Shown: positions 22,301 through 33,800 of the stretch, one piece after another | Layout of the letters: each line of letters begins with the position of its first letter | Numbering within the stretch: position 1 is the first letter of the stretch | Assembly: GCF_003369915.1 (NCBI RefSeq) | Contig: NW_022881603.1 | Location: 28,145,522 to 28,209,521 of the forward strand | Direction: 5' to 3' | Length of the DNA stretch: 64,000 nt | From: Drosophila miranda | Lineage: Eukaryota; Arthropoda; Insecta; Diptera; Drosophilidae | Position numbers and translations under genes: made by a program | The notes under the pieces: generated by a model | What the model saw: the letters and a program-made list of their open reading frames with translations, nothing else | What the model was told of the DNA's origin: nothing | Database searches by the model: none

Positions 22301-25300
22301 AAATACAATAAAACAGAGCACAAAAAAAAAACAAAAAAAAAAAAAAAATTAAATGAAATGAAAAACTGACGAAAAGACTGAACCATTTAAATACATCTAA
22401 ATATGTAGCTAAATCATAGCTTTAACGAATACGAATTTGTAATACGAAAAGCGAGATACGAATATAAAAGAGAAAAAAAAAAGTTGTATCTGCCACAGCC
22501 AGAACCAGTACCAGAACCAGAAGCAGAACCACCACAGAACCAGAGAATATTATGATAAAAAAACCAAAACCTTTTAGTTAGTAACCGAAAAACAGACAGC
22601 AAGTCGGGTAAGTCGAAAAATAATAAAAAAAAAAAAAAAAAAAAACTAAACTCCAGAGAAGCCACTCCAAAGTAAAAGTAAAGTAACGAAAAAGTAAACA
22701 ACCTGCAAACTGTGAAATCCCCCATTCAGATTGTACAATTTTAAAATTTTTGATTGCAAAAATTCTACAATAATTGAAATTGAATGAATAACCAGTAAGG
22801 CCAGCAGCCACTACACCCTCGATTCGGGCACTCTATAGGTGACTGGGTCGGGGGTCGTGAGTCGGCCCCTTGCCACTACATAAACATACGCTCTATGCTC
22901 GTATTATCCAAAGGTTCGAGGTGCCTGACTGACAGAACCGATCTCGAGATCTGCCGCTGGCTGACCCAAGCAATATCCAAGCAGAACCAGAACCAAACCG
23001 AACCGAACTGATGCGAACCGGAGAGAGAGAGAGAGAGAGTAATATCTTTAAAAACAAACAAAACCAAAACAAATTGCAATTTTTCCAATCTATTTTCCGA
23101 AATGCAACAAACAAAATCGAGTTTTATTTCATGTGTTTGTTCAGAACGCACATCGTGCTCGTGCTCGTGCCGGCCCTGCAACTTCCCCTCGAACGTTGTT
23201 GTCGTAGCCGTCGCCGTCGTCTCCGTCTTCGTATCGGTCTCCCTACCGATCCTAACCGATCCGATCGGCCCTGCTCTGTCTGTCTCCGGACCTCAACGTC
23301 TCCGAGACTCTCACAGCCGATTAGAAATGCAAGCGAGCCAAAGCCAAAGCGAAAGCAAGACAATGGCCGAAAAGGGTTTGTATGAATAAAGCTCTCTATC
23401 TACTATATATTTTACATACTATACTGTACTATGTTAATTACCACTCCACAATTTAAAATTACGATTACAACTACAGTACGATACAATCCAGTTACAATAC
23501 GAATATGTTAGCTACGATGTTCCAATTACTCTTAAGTTTAGGGCACCCAAAAACCATCATCCACCGAAGGGAAATTTGAATGAAATTCATTTTTGAGTAC
23601 CATACCGCCTCCTGTTCCCCCTGCTCCTCCTGTTTCTCCTGCACCTGTCCTTGCGTTGGCTCGTTAAGTCTCTCACTGTTTGCACTCACTGGACCTAGAT
23701 TAGGTCTACGATTGGCCATAACTTTTTTTTTATTATTACAACTACGATACATAATCATACGAATGTCTGTGGGAACCCTGCTGTTTTTGTGTGATGTTTA
23801 ATAGAAATCATTCCATCAATGTCTGAGGATGAGTTTTGCTCACTTGAATATGGCCTTGTCTGTTCCACCGTCGATCCACTCTATCCATCTGTCTGCTAAT
23901 TCGTTTGGATAACTTTTTGCATAAGTCAGGGGCCAGCCCGCTGTTGCTCCGCTGCCTCCGCGTCCATATAATACTTTCGCCTAACGTAACTCCTAACCCG
24001 ACCCCACTTGTCCTGTCGTGTCGATTCGATGCTAAAATACATACAACTACAAGATCAAGATCAAGCGACGCCTGTGCTCAGCAACTATCCACTAATCGCC
24101 GTCCCGGTCCCGACTCTATATCTATTCCAGGCGTCATGCAAGCCAGCAGCATGGGAGGCATTAAGCTGGACAAGCGATACTCGCCCAGTTTCCGGGATGA
24201 CGCGGCCGCCGTGCCCGTCCGCAAGATGAGCGCCTCCAAGAGGAAGCGGGACGAAGTGCTTAGGTAAGTCAATCAATCAATTAGCCATGAATGAGAACCA
24301 GCTATACGGGAATACATTTTCAGAATGAAGGTCCACAAGAACGGCAACGCAGCCGACGTGATCAAGAGCATCTCCCAACTTGACAACTCCAACAAGCAAT
24401 GTGAGTATTCCATCTCTGTCTTGGGAATCGTTACTAAACCTCGCCTTTGCAGACTTCCTTATGCTCGAGAACATCACCTCGCAGTTCCGCAATCCCTGCA
24501 TTCTCGACCTGAAGATGGGCACCCGCCAGCACGGGGACGATGCCTCGGCGGAGAAGCGCTCCAAGCAGATGGCTAAGTGCGCGGCCAGCACATCGGGCTC
24601 CCTGGGTGTACGCCTCTGCGGCATGCAGACATACCAGGCCGATCTCGAGCAGTATGTCAAGCGGGACAAGTACTGGGGCCGCGAACTGAAAGAGGATGGC
24701 TTCAAGAAGGCCCTTCATGATTTCTTCTACAACGGCTTCCGGCTGAGGATCCGCGTGATCCGCAAGATCCTGCAGCGACTGCTCCAGATGCGCAGAGTTA
24801 TTGAGAAGCAGTCCAGCTACAGATTCTATTCCTGGTAAGATCGAGCACTCCACAGGTTTCCCGAGAGTTTTGTGACTTACTTTCCATGTTTCCCATGTCC
24901 ACATCAGCTCCTTGCTCATTGTCTACGAGGGCTTCGAGGAGAATCCGATGGCCTACCCTCCATCGATCAGCCTGGATGAGTGGCCGGAGGCCCCCAAGTC
25001 GGCGACCATCGCGACAACGGCTTTCGACTATCATCCGGAGAACAGCATAGATGATGACGACATCGAAGACGAGGACGAGGCGGGAAATGAGGCAGGCGAC
25101 GAACTGGAGTCCCATGACACGGATGAGGACCTGCACCTGGTGGCTGCTGACAGCGGCAATGCCTCGGCCACCAATAGCAGCACGGGTGGAGATGCCTGCA
25201 ATTACGATGCTGATGCATCGAACGATTCCAGCGGTCTTCTGAATCTGGCCACTCGCCGCCATCTGCACAAGCGCGGTTTTGGGGAAGCAGCGGCCCGAGG

Positions 25301-26467
25301 GGTCAAGCAGTCGTCGGCCATCATTACCACCACCGACGAGGAAGAGGATGAGGAGCAGGCGCACCCGGCTGCTATGCCACCGCCACGCAGCTGTGGCGTC
25401 ACGGCTGACAAATCGGCGGGCGCCAAGGTTCAGAGCAGCAGTGTGCAGCCCGCCCCCGCATTCATTCCAATTTCCGAAGAGACAGTATTCCTGGATCCAG
25501 AGCCAGCTTTGCCCAACGTGGCCACCTCATCGCCACATTCCGGTGACTCCTGGATGAACTACAGCAGCAACAGCAGCGATGACTTCTCCGGCCTGTCCGA
25601 GCAGATCAAGGCCGTGGCCAGCGGTCGACAGACATGTAAGGATAAGACAATCTTACAATGTTGCCAGATGTTTAACAGTTCATTTCTTCCACAGGCAACA
25701 ACAGCTCTGACGATGCCAGTTCCGACTATGAGGGCAGCGTCATTGGATCCACAGAGGCCATGTTTAAGCGCTACAAATCGTTCGATGCGGCATCAGCAGG
25801 CACCGGGACTGAGCCAACCTCTCCTCCACACACTGCCGGTAACTCGAGTGTCTCCAACGGCGGCACCGTCAAGTCTCTGGTTTCACCCGCCTCCTCCAGC
25901 GCCTCGTCCCTCAAATCGGTAAAGGGAGCTGTCAAGCGTCTGCGCTGCAAAGACGACGACGAACACTATGCGGCCCACGATGACTGCGACTCCAGGGAGG
26001 CCAAAAAGTCTACGATCACCTCGCCACCCGTCTCCACCGCCTCGTCGCCCGCAAAGACGGCCCCGCAGCGCAGCTGTGAGAACATTGCGAACTCCATGAT
26101 GGCAGGCATACTCTTGGATTCGCTGGAGCGTCGTTCCAGCGGCAGTGGCAGTGGGAGTGCCGGTGCCGGTGCTGAGGGGGAGAACAACAACAGCGGTGGC
26201 ATTGAGCCGCAACAGCTTAATTCTGCACTGCTTCAGAATGGCTCCAAGTCGCTGGACATGTCGGCGCCACCTACAGACGACTCGCAGTGCTTTGTGGACG
26301 TTCGCCTCATTGACTTTGCTCACACAGCGTTTGTGACACGCAATGGCAGCATGCTACCCACTCCGCCCGTGGCGCCCGTTCACCATGGACCCGACGGCGG
26401 CTTTCTCACCGGCCTGGACAGCCTCAATCGACTGCTCAACGAGATACTGGCAGAGGACAGGATCTAG
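19335..26467 (+). CDS. Ip6k: inositol hexakisphosphate kinase
   Basis: Seven coding exons with consensus splice sites and continuous frame: 19335-20024, 21560-21686, 24131-24263, 24324-24400, 24453-24834, 24908-25635, 25695-26467 (969 aa). It phosphorylates InsP6 to the pyrophosphate 5-InsP7. The low-complexity N-terminus has a polyglutamine run (about residues 26-52) and Ser/Asn/Gly tracts. The kinase core begins [19 protein letters not shown] (from residue 231). Signatures are the inositol-phosphate-binding PCILDLKMG (residues 357-365, the family PxxxDxKxG), SLL at 471-473, and catalytic/metal-binding IDF at 918-920 within [12 protein letters not shown] long acidic, Ser-rich insert (about residues 490-900) separates SLL from IDF, much longer than in vertebrate IP6Ks. 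An alternative start is Met10 (ATG at 19362). The gene appears intact, and its last exon is the source of the fragments in units 2-4. In D. melanogaster I recall it as CG10082, next to mahj. Confidence 0.93.
20130..21110 (-). pseudogene. GRAMD1/Aster-like (VASt domain) pseudogene inside Ip6k intron
   Basis: On the minus strand the region encodes pieces of the VASt/StART-like sterol-transfer domain of the Aster/GRAMD1 family. From upstream to downstream these are [20 protein letters not shown] ... STDLKLGE, then [10 protein letters not shown], then [11 protein letters not shown] ... [20 protein letters not shown], then [15 protein letters not shown]. Lesions are a TAG directly after LGE where the family has Trp, a roughly 62-bp foreign insertion (20465-20527), and a TAG after GVD. 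No GRAM domain or membrane anchor is present. It lies antisense in the first coding intron of Ip6k. Whether it came by retroposition or DNA duplication is not decidable here. Its higher GC content contrasts with the surrounding intron. Confidence 0.75.
20465..20527 (-). repeat. inverted copy of 18468-18530
   Basis: About 62 bp nearly identical to intron sequence 2 kb upstream, in inverse orientation (contains AGATAGATTTTGGTATCTTT and CGTCTGCAGTTCCATATTTG when read on the minus strand). It interrupts the GRAMD1-like pseudogene between VTVAL and the KVTETQ segment. Confidence 0.8.
21687..24130 (+). other. Ip6k intron, simple-sequence rich, no nested gene seen
   Basis: AT-rich intron between coding exons 2 and 3. 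It has long poly(A) tracts (22320-22350, 22620-22646), an AACCAG-type repeat at 22500-22540 and a GA repeat at 23022-23038. No domain-bearing frame on either strand. Confidence 0.5.
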
Positions 26468-27360
26468 ACAGAGTTCGGTGAAAAGAAGTGAAAAGAAACA
26501 GGGAGTGGAAACTAGAGCGGAGAAAGGAACACAAGTTAAAAGTACAATTTAATTTCAAAATACCTAAATTGTTGTAGCAACATGTGTTAAGTTATGAAAC
26601 TCGAAATGTGATTCAAAAGAAACCTATTTAACCAGATATAGCCCCCCAAAATGAATGGAACCTCTTTTAACCTTTAACCAAGCATAACCTTAAGAGCAGA
26701 GCAGAGATTGGAACAGATTTGGTCCCCTTGATTTTTCAAAGCATTTTCCAGCAAAGAACGCAACACACTACAAAAATGAAAAAAAAACCATAAAAAACGC
26801 TTCAAAAGTAGATGAAATGTTTATAGATTGATAGATTAATTGAATGTTCGTGCTTTCTGCATTTCCAGATCAGAATTAAGCTTAAAAGTGTTCGATGGAA
26901 CTGAATATGATTTAACCGTTTGTGAGAATTCTTTATGAATATACACCTATATATGTATTGTATTTTAAGAGTGATTAAGGGGCATGCGGATCATGCGTTT
27001 TTGTAACTAGCTTTTACAATACAATGCAAAATGACAAACCAACAAGAGTGTAAGGAACAGTATTTCGTTATACGAGAATGTATCTATTGTATGCTTTAAA
27101 CTGATTTCCAATTTCCAATGGTAGTGACAGTGTTTTAAAGTAAAGTGATCTATTAAAATAACCACAAACACAATATATAAGTTAATTAAAAGAATCGCTA
27201 TTAATATATAAATCCTGCAAATATTACTATTACTTATTGTGTAACTAGAGAATTAAATGAAATATAATTCATGTATATTTTCACTTAAGCACGTTTACAA
27301 ATTACAAATGTTCTACGGATTTACGTTTAACTAATAAAGAAATATTCGAAAAATTAAATC
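26468..27360 (+). other. Ip6k 3' UTR
   Basis: A-rich non-coding sequence after the Ip6k stop. AATAAA at 27333-27338 is a plausible poly(A) signal, about 50 bp before the DRE cluster of ND-B12. The same sequence is repeated in units 2, 3 and (with a roughly 150-bp deletion) 4. Confidence 0.6.
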
Positions 27361-27380
27361 TAGCGAACGCTTTTTTCAAA

Positions 27381-27449
27381 TATCGATAGACGTTATCTTC
27401 AGCACAATCTTTTTGTAATTTTTTAGCCCCTTTTAGCGATATATCGATA
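27381..27449 (+). promoter_or_regulatory. ND-B12 promoter: two DRE motifs
   Basis: Perfect TATCGATA at 27381-27388 and 27442-27449, the core bound by DREF and overlapping BEAF-32 CGATA sites. They lie about 300 bp upstream of the ND-B12 start, as expected for a housekeeping promoter. Copies recur upstream of ND-B12 in units 2, 3 and 4 (for example near 59900-59960). Confidence 0.65.
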
Positions 27450-27747
27450 AGTCAGCTGGGAAACCCTATCGTCACATTGATCATCTCTAGACAACTGTGT
27501 GTACTTTATTAATTTTATTTTTCTGATATTTTCTCCGAAATTCACATAAACAAGGGTGTTATTACAGTTAAAGTTGAATTTGGAGCTTATTGTGCTTAAT
27601 TCCTATTCATTTTATTTTGCCCAGTAAGCCGAAGAACTTTCAAAACATAAACATTCTTATGTAATTGTTCAGGGATAGGTTAAACTTTCAAATTACACGA
27701 AGAATCTAATTGATTTGGTTTAAATTCCAGCAAAGGCACAGCAAACA

Positions 27748-28133
27748 ATGGGTGGACATCACGGAGAACCCTACAAGGTGCCACATCCATCGATCTACAA
27801 GGTGGAAAACGTGCCACAGCTGGTGGAAGTGAAAGAAGCTCTGGGTCGCCAGGGATTGAGTGATCCATGGCTGAGGTAATTGCATTCAATTGCGATGTAT
27901 TTGCTGTCCTATTTGATATTAATTGTTTGGATTCTTTTAGGAATGAAGCCTGGCGCTACGAGAAGAAGGCCTTCGGCACCCACAGATCTCGTCTGAACGC
28001 CTTTCTCTTCCGCGGTCTCGGCGTTGGCTTTTGCGCCTTTCTTGCGACCATCGCCGTCGAGTATGGTTTGGGCATTGGCATGGCCATGGGCACGGTCACG
28101 ACGACAAAGGCCACCATTAGTGAAATTAAATAA
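27748..28133 (+). CDS. ND-B12: ND-B12 (NDUFB3) unit 1, frameshifted C-terminus
   Basis: Complex I B12 accessory subunit of the inner mitochondrial membrane. Exons 27748-27875 and 27941-28133 have a consensus GTAATT donor and TTTTAG acceptor; together 106 aa. The N-terminus is MGGHHGEPYKVPHPSIYKV. The single membrane segment lies in FLFRGLGVGFCAFLATIAVEY. A net 10-bp loss just after GLGIG (compare unit 2) shifts the frame, so the His/Gly-rich tail (GQGGHGHGHDDKGHH in unit 2) is replaced by MAMGTVTTTKATISEIK ending at a later stop. The core is intact, so function may be partly kept. Unit 3 has the same lesion. I recall D. melanogaster CG10320. Confidence 0.85.
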
Positions 28134-28209
28134 ACATGTGTTAAGCTCTGAATTAATTTTATTCGCAGTTCATACTGTCGATTAACTCCAAACTAAAACA
28201 AGCCTCCAA

Positions 28210-28842
28210 TCAATTGATCCTTGGCTTTAATTCCTCGTAGCACGAGCGCAAGAAAATTTGTGTCTTCTTTCCTGGATTGAAGTACTCATGGCCCTTTGAC
28301 CAATCGTATCAAACCGCGTAAGCGAATATTTGGCCATTCGAATTAAATCCGCACTTGGTTATAGACTGATCCATGGCATTGCTAGACTTGAGCTTAGTAC
28401 GGGCGTCCTTATCCCAGAAGCTGAATGTGCCATCAGAGCCGACTGTGACCAGAGTGCCATGCACCGGGTGGAATGCTATGTCGTTTACGGCGTAAATGTC
28501 CTGGAAGCCAGAGGTGCTTGTGGAGCGATGACACTTGAACGTGAAGTTATCTTTGGGATTAGCCGGGTTCACGTATTGGATGGCCACGCGACCCTCAATA
28601 CTGCCCAAAGCGTATCCAGTGGGCTCTTTTTTCTTATCCCTAAAAATCGATATGGTGCGATGCTGATATTTCAATGGACTCTCCTGCCGCTTGTACTCGA
28701 TAGGAGTGTTCTGCAACGAGTATATGATTAGGCCCCGCGATGCAGTGCCCACAACGGCCATGGGATACTCCCCATCCGCACAATAGCAGCGTTCAGGTAA
28801 GTTAATTGCCATCATTGGGTTAGGCGATCGGGTATCCCAAAA
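28210..28842 (-). pseudogene. Rae1: Rae1 exon 2, unit 1, with nonsense codon
   Basis: Second exon of the mRNA-export WD-repeat protein Rae1 (FWDTRSPNP... to ...ELKPRIN, stop at 28210-28212). A Gly codon just before [10 protein letters not shown] is changed GGA to TGA (28306-28308), removing the last 32 codons and so part of the last propeller blade. The preceding intron carries a 6-kb gypsy element (28856-34938), and the first exon continues at 34990-35376. Convergent with ND-B12, whose stop is 76 bp away. Confidence 0.88.
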
Positions 28843-28855
28843 CTATTTAACAAAG

Positions 28856-29039
28856 TGTAAGATATGAATATTAGTTTATAAGATTTGAATATTAGTTTAA
28901 GATTTACTCATCGATAGTATTATAAGAAATACCAATGTACTTGTCCTCGACAAGTATCGATATGCCAACACACATTCATTCGAATACGACGATCAAGAAA
29001 GAAGAACATATAATAAAACCGTGCTATTAAAAGTTTACA
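28856..29039 (+). repeat. gypsy copy 1, 5' LTR
   Basis: 184 bp, starting TGTAAGATATGAATATTAG and ending AAGTTTACA. It contains half of the TATCGATA palindrome seen complete in copy 4; the other arm is missing. Confidence 0.85.
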
Positions 29040-29076
29040 TATCAGGTGTGGGGTTTGCCCAAAAAAAAACTCTGTG

Positions 29077-30845
29077 ATGAACTATGCAGACATAAGAGCG
29101 AAAACCAAAAGTGAACTTAGCGGCATATTGCGTAGGCAAAACGTATATTTTGATCAAGATGCCAACATACACCAATTACGTACAGCAGTAAAAAAAATCA
29201 TGGAAGACACGCATGAGCTAGGTAATACGGCGCCAAGCGCAGATGAGACTATGCAGGCAGACATTTTTGCTTAAAAACCAACTTAAATAAAATTAGAGTT
29301 GCTCAGTCAAAAATTCTACGACGAATATGCAATGCTCCATGGTACATACGAAACAGCGACATCGAGAGGGACCTAAAGGTTCCCAAAGTGGGCGATGTTA
29401 TACAATTACATGCAGCAAGGTACTTGCAACGACTTGGTGGTCACCCTAATGCGCTAGCCAGACGTCTAATTAACCCGCCAAGGAAAAGAAGACTCAAAAG
29501 GAGTCATCCACTGGATCTCCCTACTAGATCCCTCCTATAACATCTCATTAACTTTTTGTAAATATTCTAAATAATGTATGTACCTACTCCATATATGTAA
29601 CATTAAGTTTTAGTATGTATCTCCTGTGATCAATTGTTTTTCCCCTTAAATGTAAAACTAGATTAAGTTGCCACGAAAGGTAGCAGTAAACTTGTTTACA
29701 ATAAAATACAAATTTTCCACATGAAAAAAAAAAGACATTTTTGCAGTCCCGGTTGAGCGCGAGATAGATAGAGACAACCGTAGTGCATAACACGCAGTAA
29801 AAGCGGCGCCAGAAGAATATGGTTAAAATGTGCAGAAGGCTCGAGAAGCATTCATGCCGCGACAAGACAACGCTTGTTCGAAATTGACCATGCGATCAGA
29901 TGAATACGAAGAAGAATCGCGCCGTTTGCAGCAGTTGGAACAATTGTACGTTTTTTGCAAGCGCTTAGCTGATCTCAAATTAAGCATATTGAAAACGGAG
30001 AAAGAGGCTATGGAGTTGGAAACGCCGAGAGATTGCATCGACTTGACACACATTGAGGCGTTGATGCGTCCATTTTCTGGAGATGACGACCAGGCTGTAA
30101 CCAGTTGGATAAGTAACTTTGAGGACATTATGAATTTCCATGGTGTATCCGAGTCCAAATGCTGGATATTAGCGAAGCGGCTGCTATGCGGATCGGCGAA
30201 GGCGTACATCGACCATGTGGCGCCTTTGACTTGGCAATTGATGCGAGCAGAATTGCTCAACGTCTTTGAGCAGAAAGTGACAGCGTGGGACATTGGAAAG
30301 CGACTGGAGGCTCGGAAAATTGCAAATAATGAAAGCGCATTGCAATATTTCGTCGCAATGTGCAGCATAGCGTCGCAAGCAGACATGGCCACGAGCGATG
30401 TGGTCAAATTCATCGTAGAGGGACTGCAGGACAAGACGGGCATGGCAGCATCCATGCTATATTGGAGCACACTCAACGAGTTGCGTGACAAGATGGTCAC
30501 CTATGATAAGGTCAGAAGAGCTCCTGGCGTCGTAGCAATTCGTAGCGAAGGTATGACAAAGGGAAAACTAAATGTGAGTATGGCAGTTGGGCAGCAGCAA
30601 GGTGGTGGCGCAATGCGTTGCTACAACTGTCAATTGGCAACTGGCAATTTGGGAACGTTATGAAGGAATGCAGTCAGCCAAAGAGACCGGATGGGGCATG
30701 TTTTAACTGTTGGAGTACCAGCCACCTATATTCGCAGTGCCCGAAACGAAAGATGGCCACTAGGGTAGCTGCAGTTCAAGATGAGGAGCGACCAGGAGAA
30801 AAAAACAACGACGATTTAGCGGCTGTCCAGTTAATCACTTTATGA
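29077..30845 (+). pseudogene. gypsy copy 1 gag, split and frameshifted
   Basis: The N-terminal part (29077 onward, NYADIRAKTKSELSGILRR) is interrupted at 29270 by the nested LINE. The capsid-like main part runs 29830-30663 (FSGDDDQAVTSWISNFEDIM, ALQYFVAMCSIASQAD). A duplication-like insertion near 30630 breaks the first zinc knuckle, which in copy 4 reads CYNCRQFGHVMKEC (CCHC). The second knuckle CFNCWSTSHLYSQC is intact at about 30700-30745. The frame ends at TGA 30843-30845, in the same frame as the following protease. A TAA upstream of the capsid segment (GGT TAA near 29822) is also present in copies 3 and 4. Confidence 0.8.
29271..29732 (+). mobile_element. 5'-truncated jockey-clade LINE nested in gypsy copy 1
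   Basis: Flanked by a 12-bp target duplication AGACATTTTTGC (29259-29270 and 29733-29744) and ending in poly(A). The interior encodes the extreme C-terminus of a jockey-type reverse transcriptase (KILRRICNAPWYIRNSDIER ... VGDVIQLHAARYLQRLGGHP) with a stop at 29538-29540. The uninterrupted site is seen in gypsy copy 4 near 57650. A copy at the same site occurs in gypsy copy 3. Confidence 0.85.
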
Positions 30846-33800
30846 CTTCCGTTTGGTGAACAAAGAGGCGTCAGTATTTTTAGTCTATTTGATACAGGTA
30901 GCCCTGTAAGTTTTATTCATAAGTCTTTGATACCGAAGTCGGCTATAGTTGAAGCCTATAATGAAGTTAGGAAATACTATGGACTAGGAGGACAACCAAT
31001 TCCCATATGGGGTAAATTTAAGTGCCATATTGAATTTTGCACAAAGAAATATATCGTTTTATTAAACATCGTAGATGATAACATGCTGCCTTTGCCGGTA
31101 TTGTTGGGACGCGATGCCCTTAAAGTTATTGAAGTAAAATTAGTTCATAAGAAAAATATCAATGCGAAGCAACACACACCATTAAGCTCGTTAAAGCAAA
31201 AAGCTATTAGTTTAACCTGCGCGTCTTTATTCACCGAACGTAAAAATAATATTAACATAAGACTACATGATAAGTTAGATGGTAATCAATCAGAAAGAAG
31301 CGAGCTAATCAAACGTTCTAATCCATTTAAAAATCAGACACAAGAAAACTCAAGGAATGACAAAATGGCCATCGAGAATATGAATCAAGGCGACGAGTTC
31401 AGTAACTTTTGTGCGGCGGTAGAGATTGATGAAGAGGAACATATTAACGTAGGTTTCGAATTTGGCCCCACTCTTGCAGAAAAGTGTAGGGAAGTTATTA
31501 AGACATACTATTTACACAAAGAATTTGACTTTAAAGCACCACCAAAGTATCAGATGCAGATTCGTGTAACAGAAACAACACCATTTCATTGTACTCCGCG
31601 TCGTTTATCCTACCAGGAGAGAGAGAAAGTAGCTGAAATAGTAGATGATCTGTTAGAAAAGAAAGTAATCCGTCATAGTGAGTCTTCTTATGCTTCCCCG
31701 TTGGTCCTAGTAAAAAAAAAATCAGGAGAACTTCGAATGTGTGTCGATTACCGTGGTCTGAACAAACGAATTGTTAAAGATAATTTCCCATTGCCCCTTA
31801 TTGAGGACTGTCTTGAGTTTTTAGAAAACAAGTGCTGTTTTTCCATTATAGATTTGAAAAGTGGGTATCATCAAATAGTCGTAGAAGAAAAATCAGTTCC
31901 GTATACATCGTTTGTGACACCGCAAGGACAGTATGAGTACTTGAGAATGCCCTTTGGGTTAAAAAATGGATCCGCTATTGTTCAGAGATTTATTTCGGAG
32001 CTCTGGAGAGACTTTATTAGGAACAAAAGCATTGTAGTGTACATGGATGATATATTAGTAGCGACTAAAACAGTTGAAGAACACATGGATATATTAAAAA
32101 GACTATGCATTCGGTTTAGCGAGCAAAATTTAGAGATAAATCTAAAAAAGTGTAGGTTTGTCAATCGAAACATCGATTTCCTGGGGTATAAAGTTAATCA
32201 AAACGGAATAGTTCCTAGTGATTCCCATATTGAGGCCTTGAAAAAATACCCAGTCCCTCAAAATGTAAAAGCACTGCACTCATGCTTGGGATTCTTTTCG
32301 TATTTTCGACGTTTCATGTTGTCATTTGCGACGACAGCTAAGCCCTTGGTGCAGTTGTTAAAAGAAGGTGGTCCGTTTCCCATGAATAGAGAACAGGTGA
32401 AGACGTTTGAAACTCTTAAGAATGCGTTGGCAAATCCTCCGGTATTAGCCATTTTTAGCCCAAATAGAGAAACGGAATTACATACAGACGCAAGTTCATA
32501 CGGTTATGGCGCAATACTGATGCAAAGACAAGATGATGGGAAGATGCACCCTGTGTCCTATTATTCCGGCAAAACAACAGAAAGAGAATCACGTTATCAT
32601 AGTTTCGAACTAGAGACATTGGCTATAATTTATGCATTGAGGCGTTTTAGAGCATATTTGGAGAATAGGTCCTTCAAAATAATCACGGATTGTAATTCGT
32701 TAGTACAGACGTTAACCAGAAAGTCAATTAGTCCTAAGATAGCACGGTGGTCCCTAGAGTTAGAGAACTATGATTACTCCATTATGCACAGACCTGGAGC
32801 CAGTATGGCGCACGTTGATGCGCTGAGCAGACAAGATCAAGTGACGAATATGTTAGAGGATGGTTATAGAGTCAAATACGGTTTAGAAAAGTCTAATTTA
32901 GAAAAAGATGAGAGTAGAAAGCAATATACAAGGAATAGTGTAAGTAGAGACAACCCTGGTAGTGAGCATAGAGGTACCGTAGAGAACCCTGTGATTAAGT
33001 GTAGAGAATTAAATATCAGTAGAGAGCGTAGTAGTACCGTACAGAACCCTGCGATTGAGTGTGGAGAATCAAGTGCAGTAGGAAGTAGATTGGGAAATAG
33101 GTGGAAGTCTGATGATAGAGAGAACCTTGGTAGTGATTGTAGAGATAACATAGAGAATAGTGAATATAGGGAAGAGGATGGATCGAAGATTGAAATTAGA
33201 GATTTGAGCCAATGTAGAAGAAGCGTTAACGATGTGGTGGGGGAGTAAAGTACATTAGTAATAGGAATTCAGATAAAGAGAAAAAATGTGTTGAGGATAC
33301 AGTAGAGAGGGACAAGTTAGAGTTTCAGGAGGAAAGATTACTAAAATCATTGATAGTTGGGGTAGTAGGTGCAACGCCAGAAGATGTTGATTTGATATTG
33401 CAAACAGAACAGATGCGAGACAAGGAAGTAGTTAGGATTCGAAAAATGCTAGAGGATGGAATTGAAGTAGATTTTGAAATGATAGATGGTATTGTTTACA
33501 AGAGGAGTTGTGAAAACAAACTATATTTCTATGTACCAATGTGTATGGAAGAGCAGTTGATAAGGCGGTCACACGAAAAACTAGGACATCTGGCCGCAGA
33601 GAAGTGCGTGAGTGACCTTTTGAGGACCTACTGGTTTCCGTCAATGAGAAGTAAAGTGGCAAGGTTCATCAGAAACTGTATACCGTGTATACTACACTCG
33701 ATGCCTAAAACAATCCATAACAGAACGCTCCATAGTATCCCAAAGTCGTGTGTTCCTTTTCATACCCTACATGTTGATCATTTGGGTCCGTTGCCGAGTA

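Noticed and set aside
24798-25364. 188-aa minus-strand frame opposite Ip6k exon 6
   Set aside because: Shadow of the Ip6k coding strand; no domain, and the sense frame splices correctly to a kinase.
28330-28731. 133-aa plus-strand open frame, repeated at 40348, 46289 and 62955
   Set aside because: It is the antisense shadow of Rae1 exon 2. Its conservation between units follows from recent duplication, and it has no domain.
29823-30500. 225-aa minus-strand frame over gypsy gag (also 47760-48437 and 56888-57565)
   Set aside because: Antisense shadow of gag; the sense frame has capsid and zinc-knuckle features.
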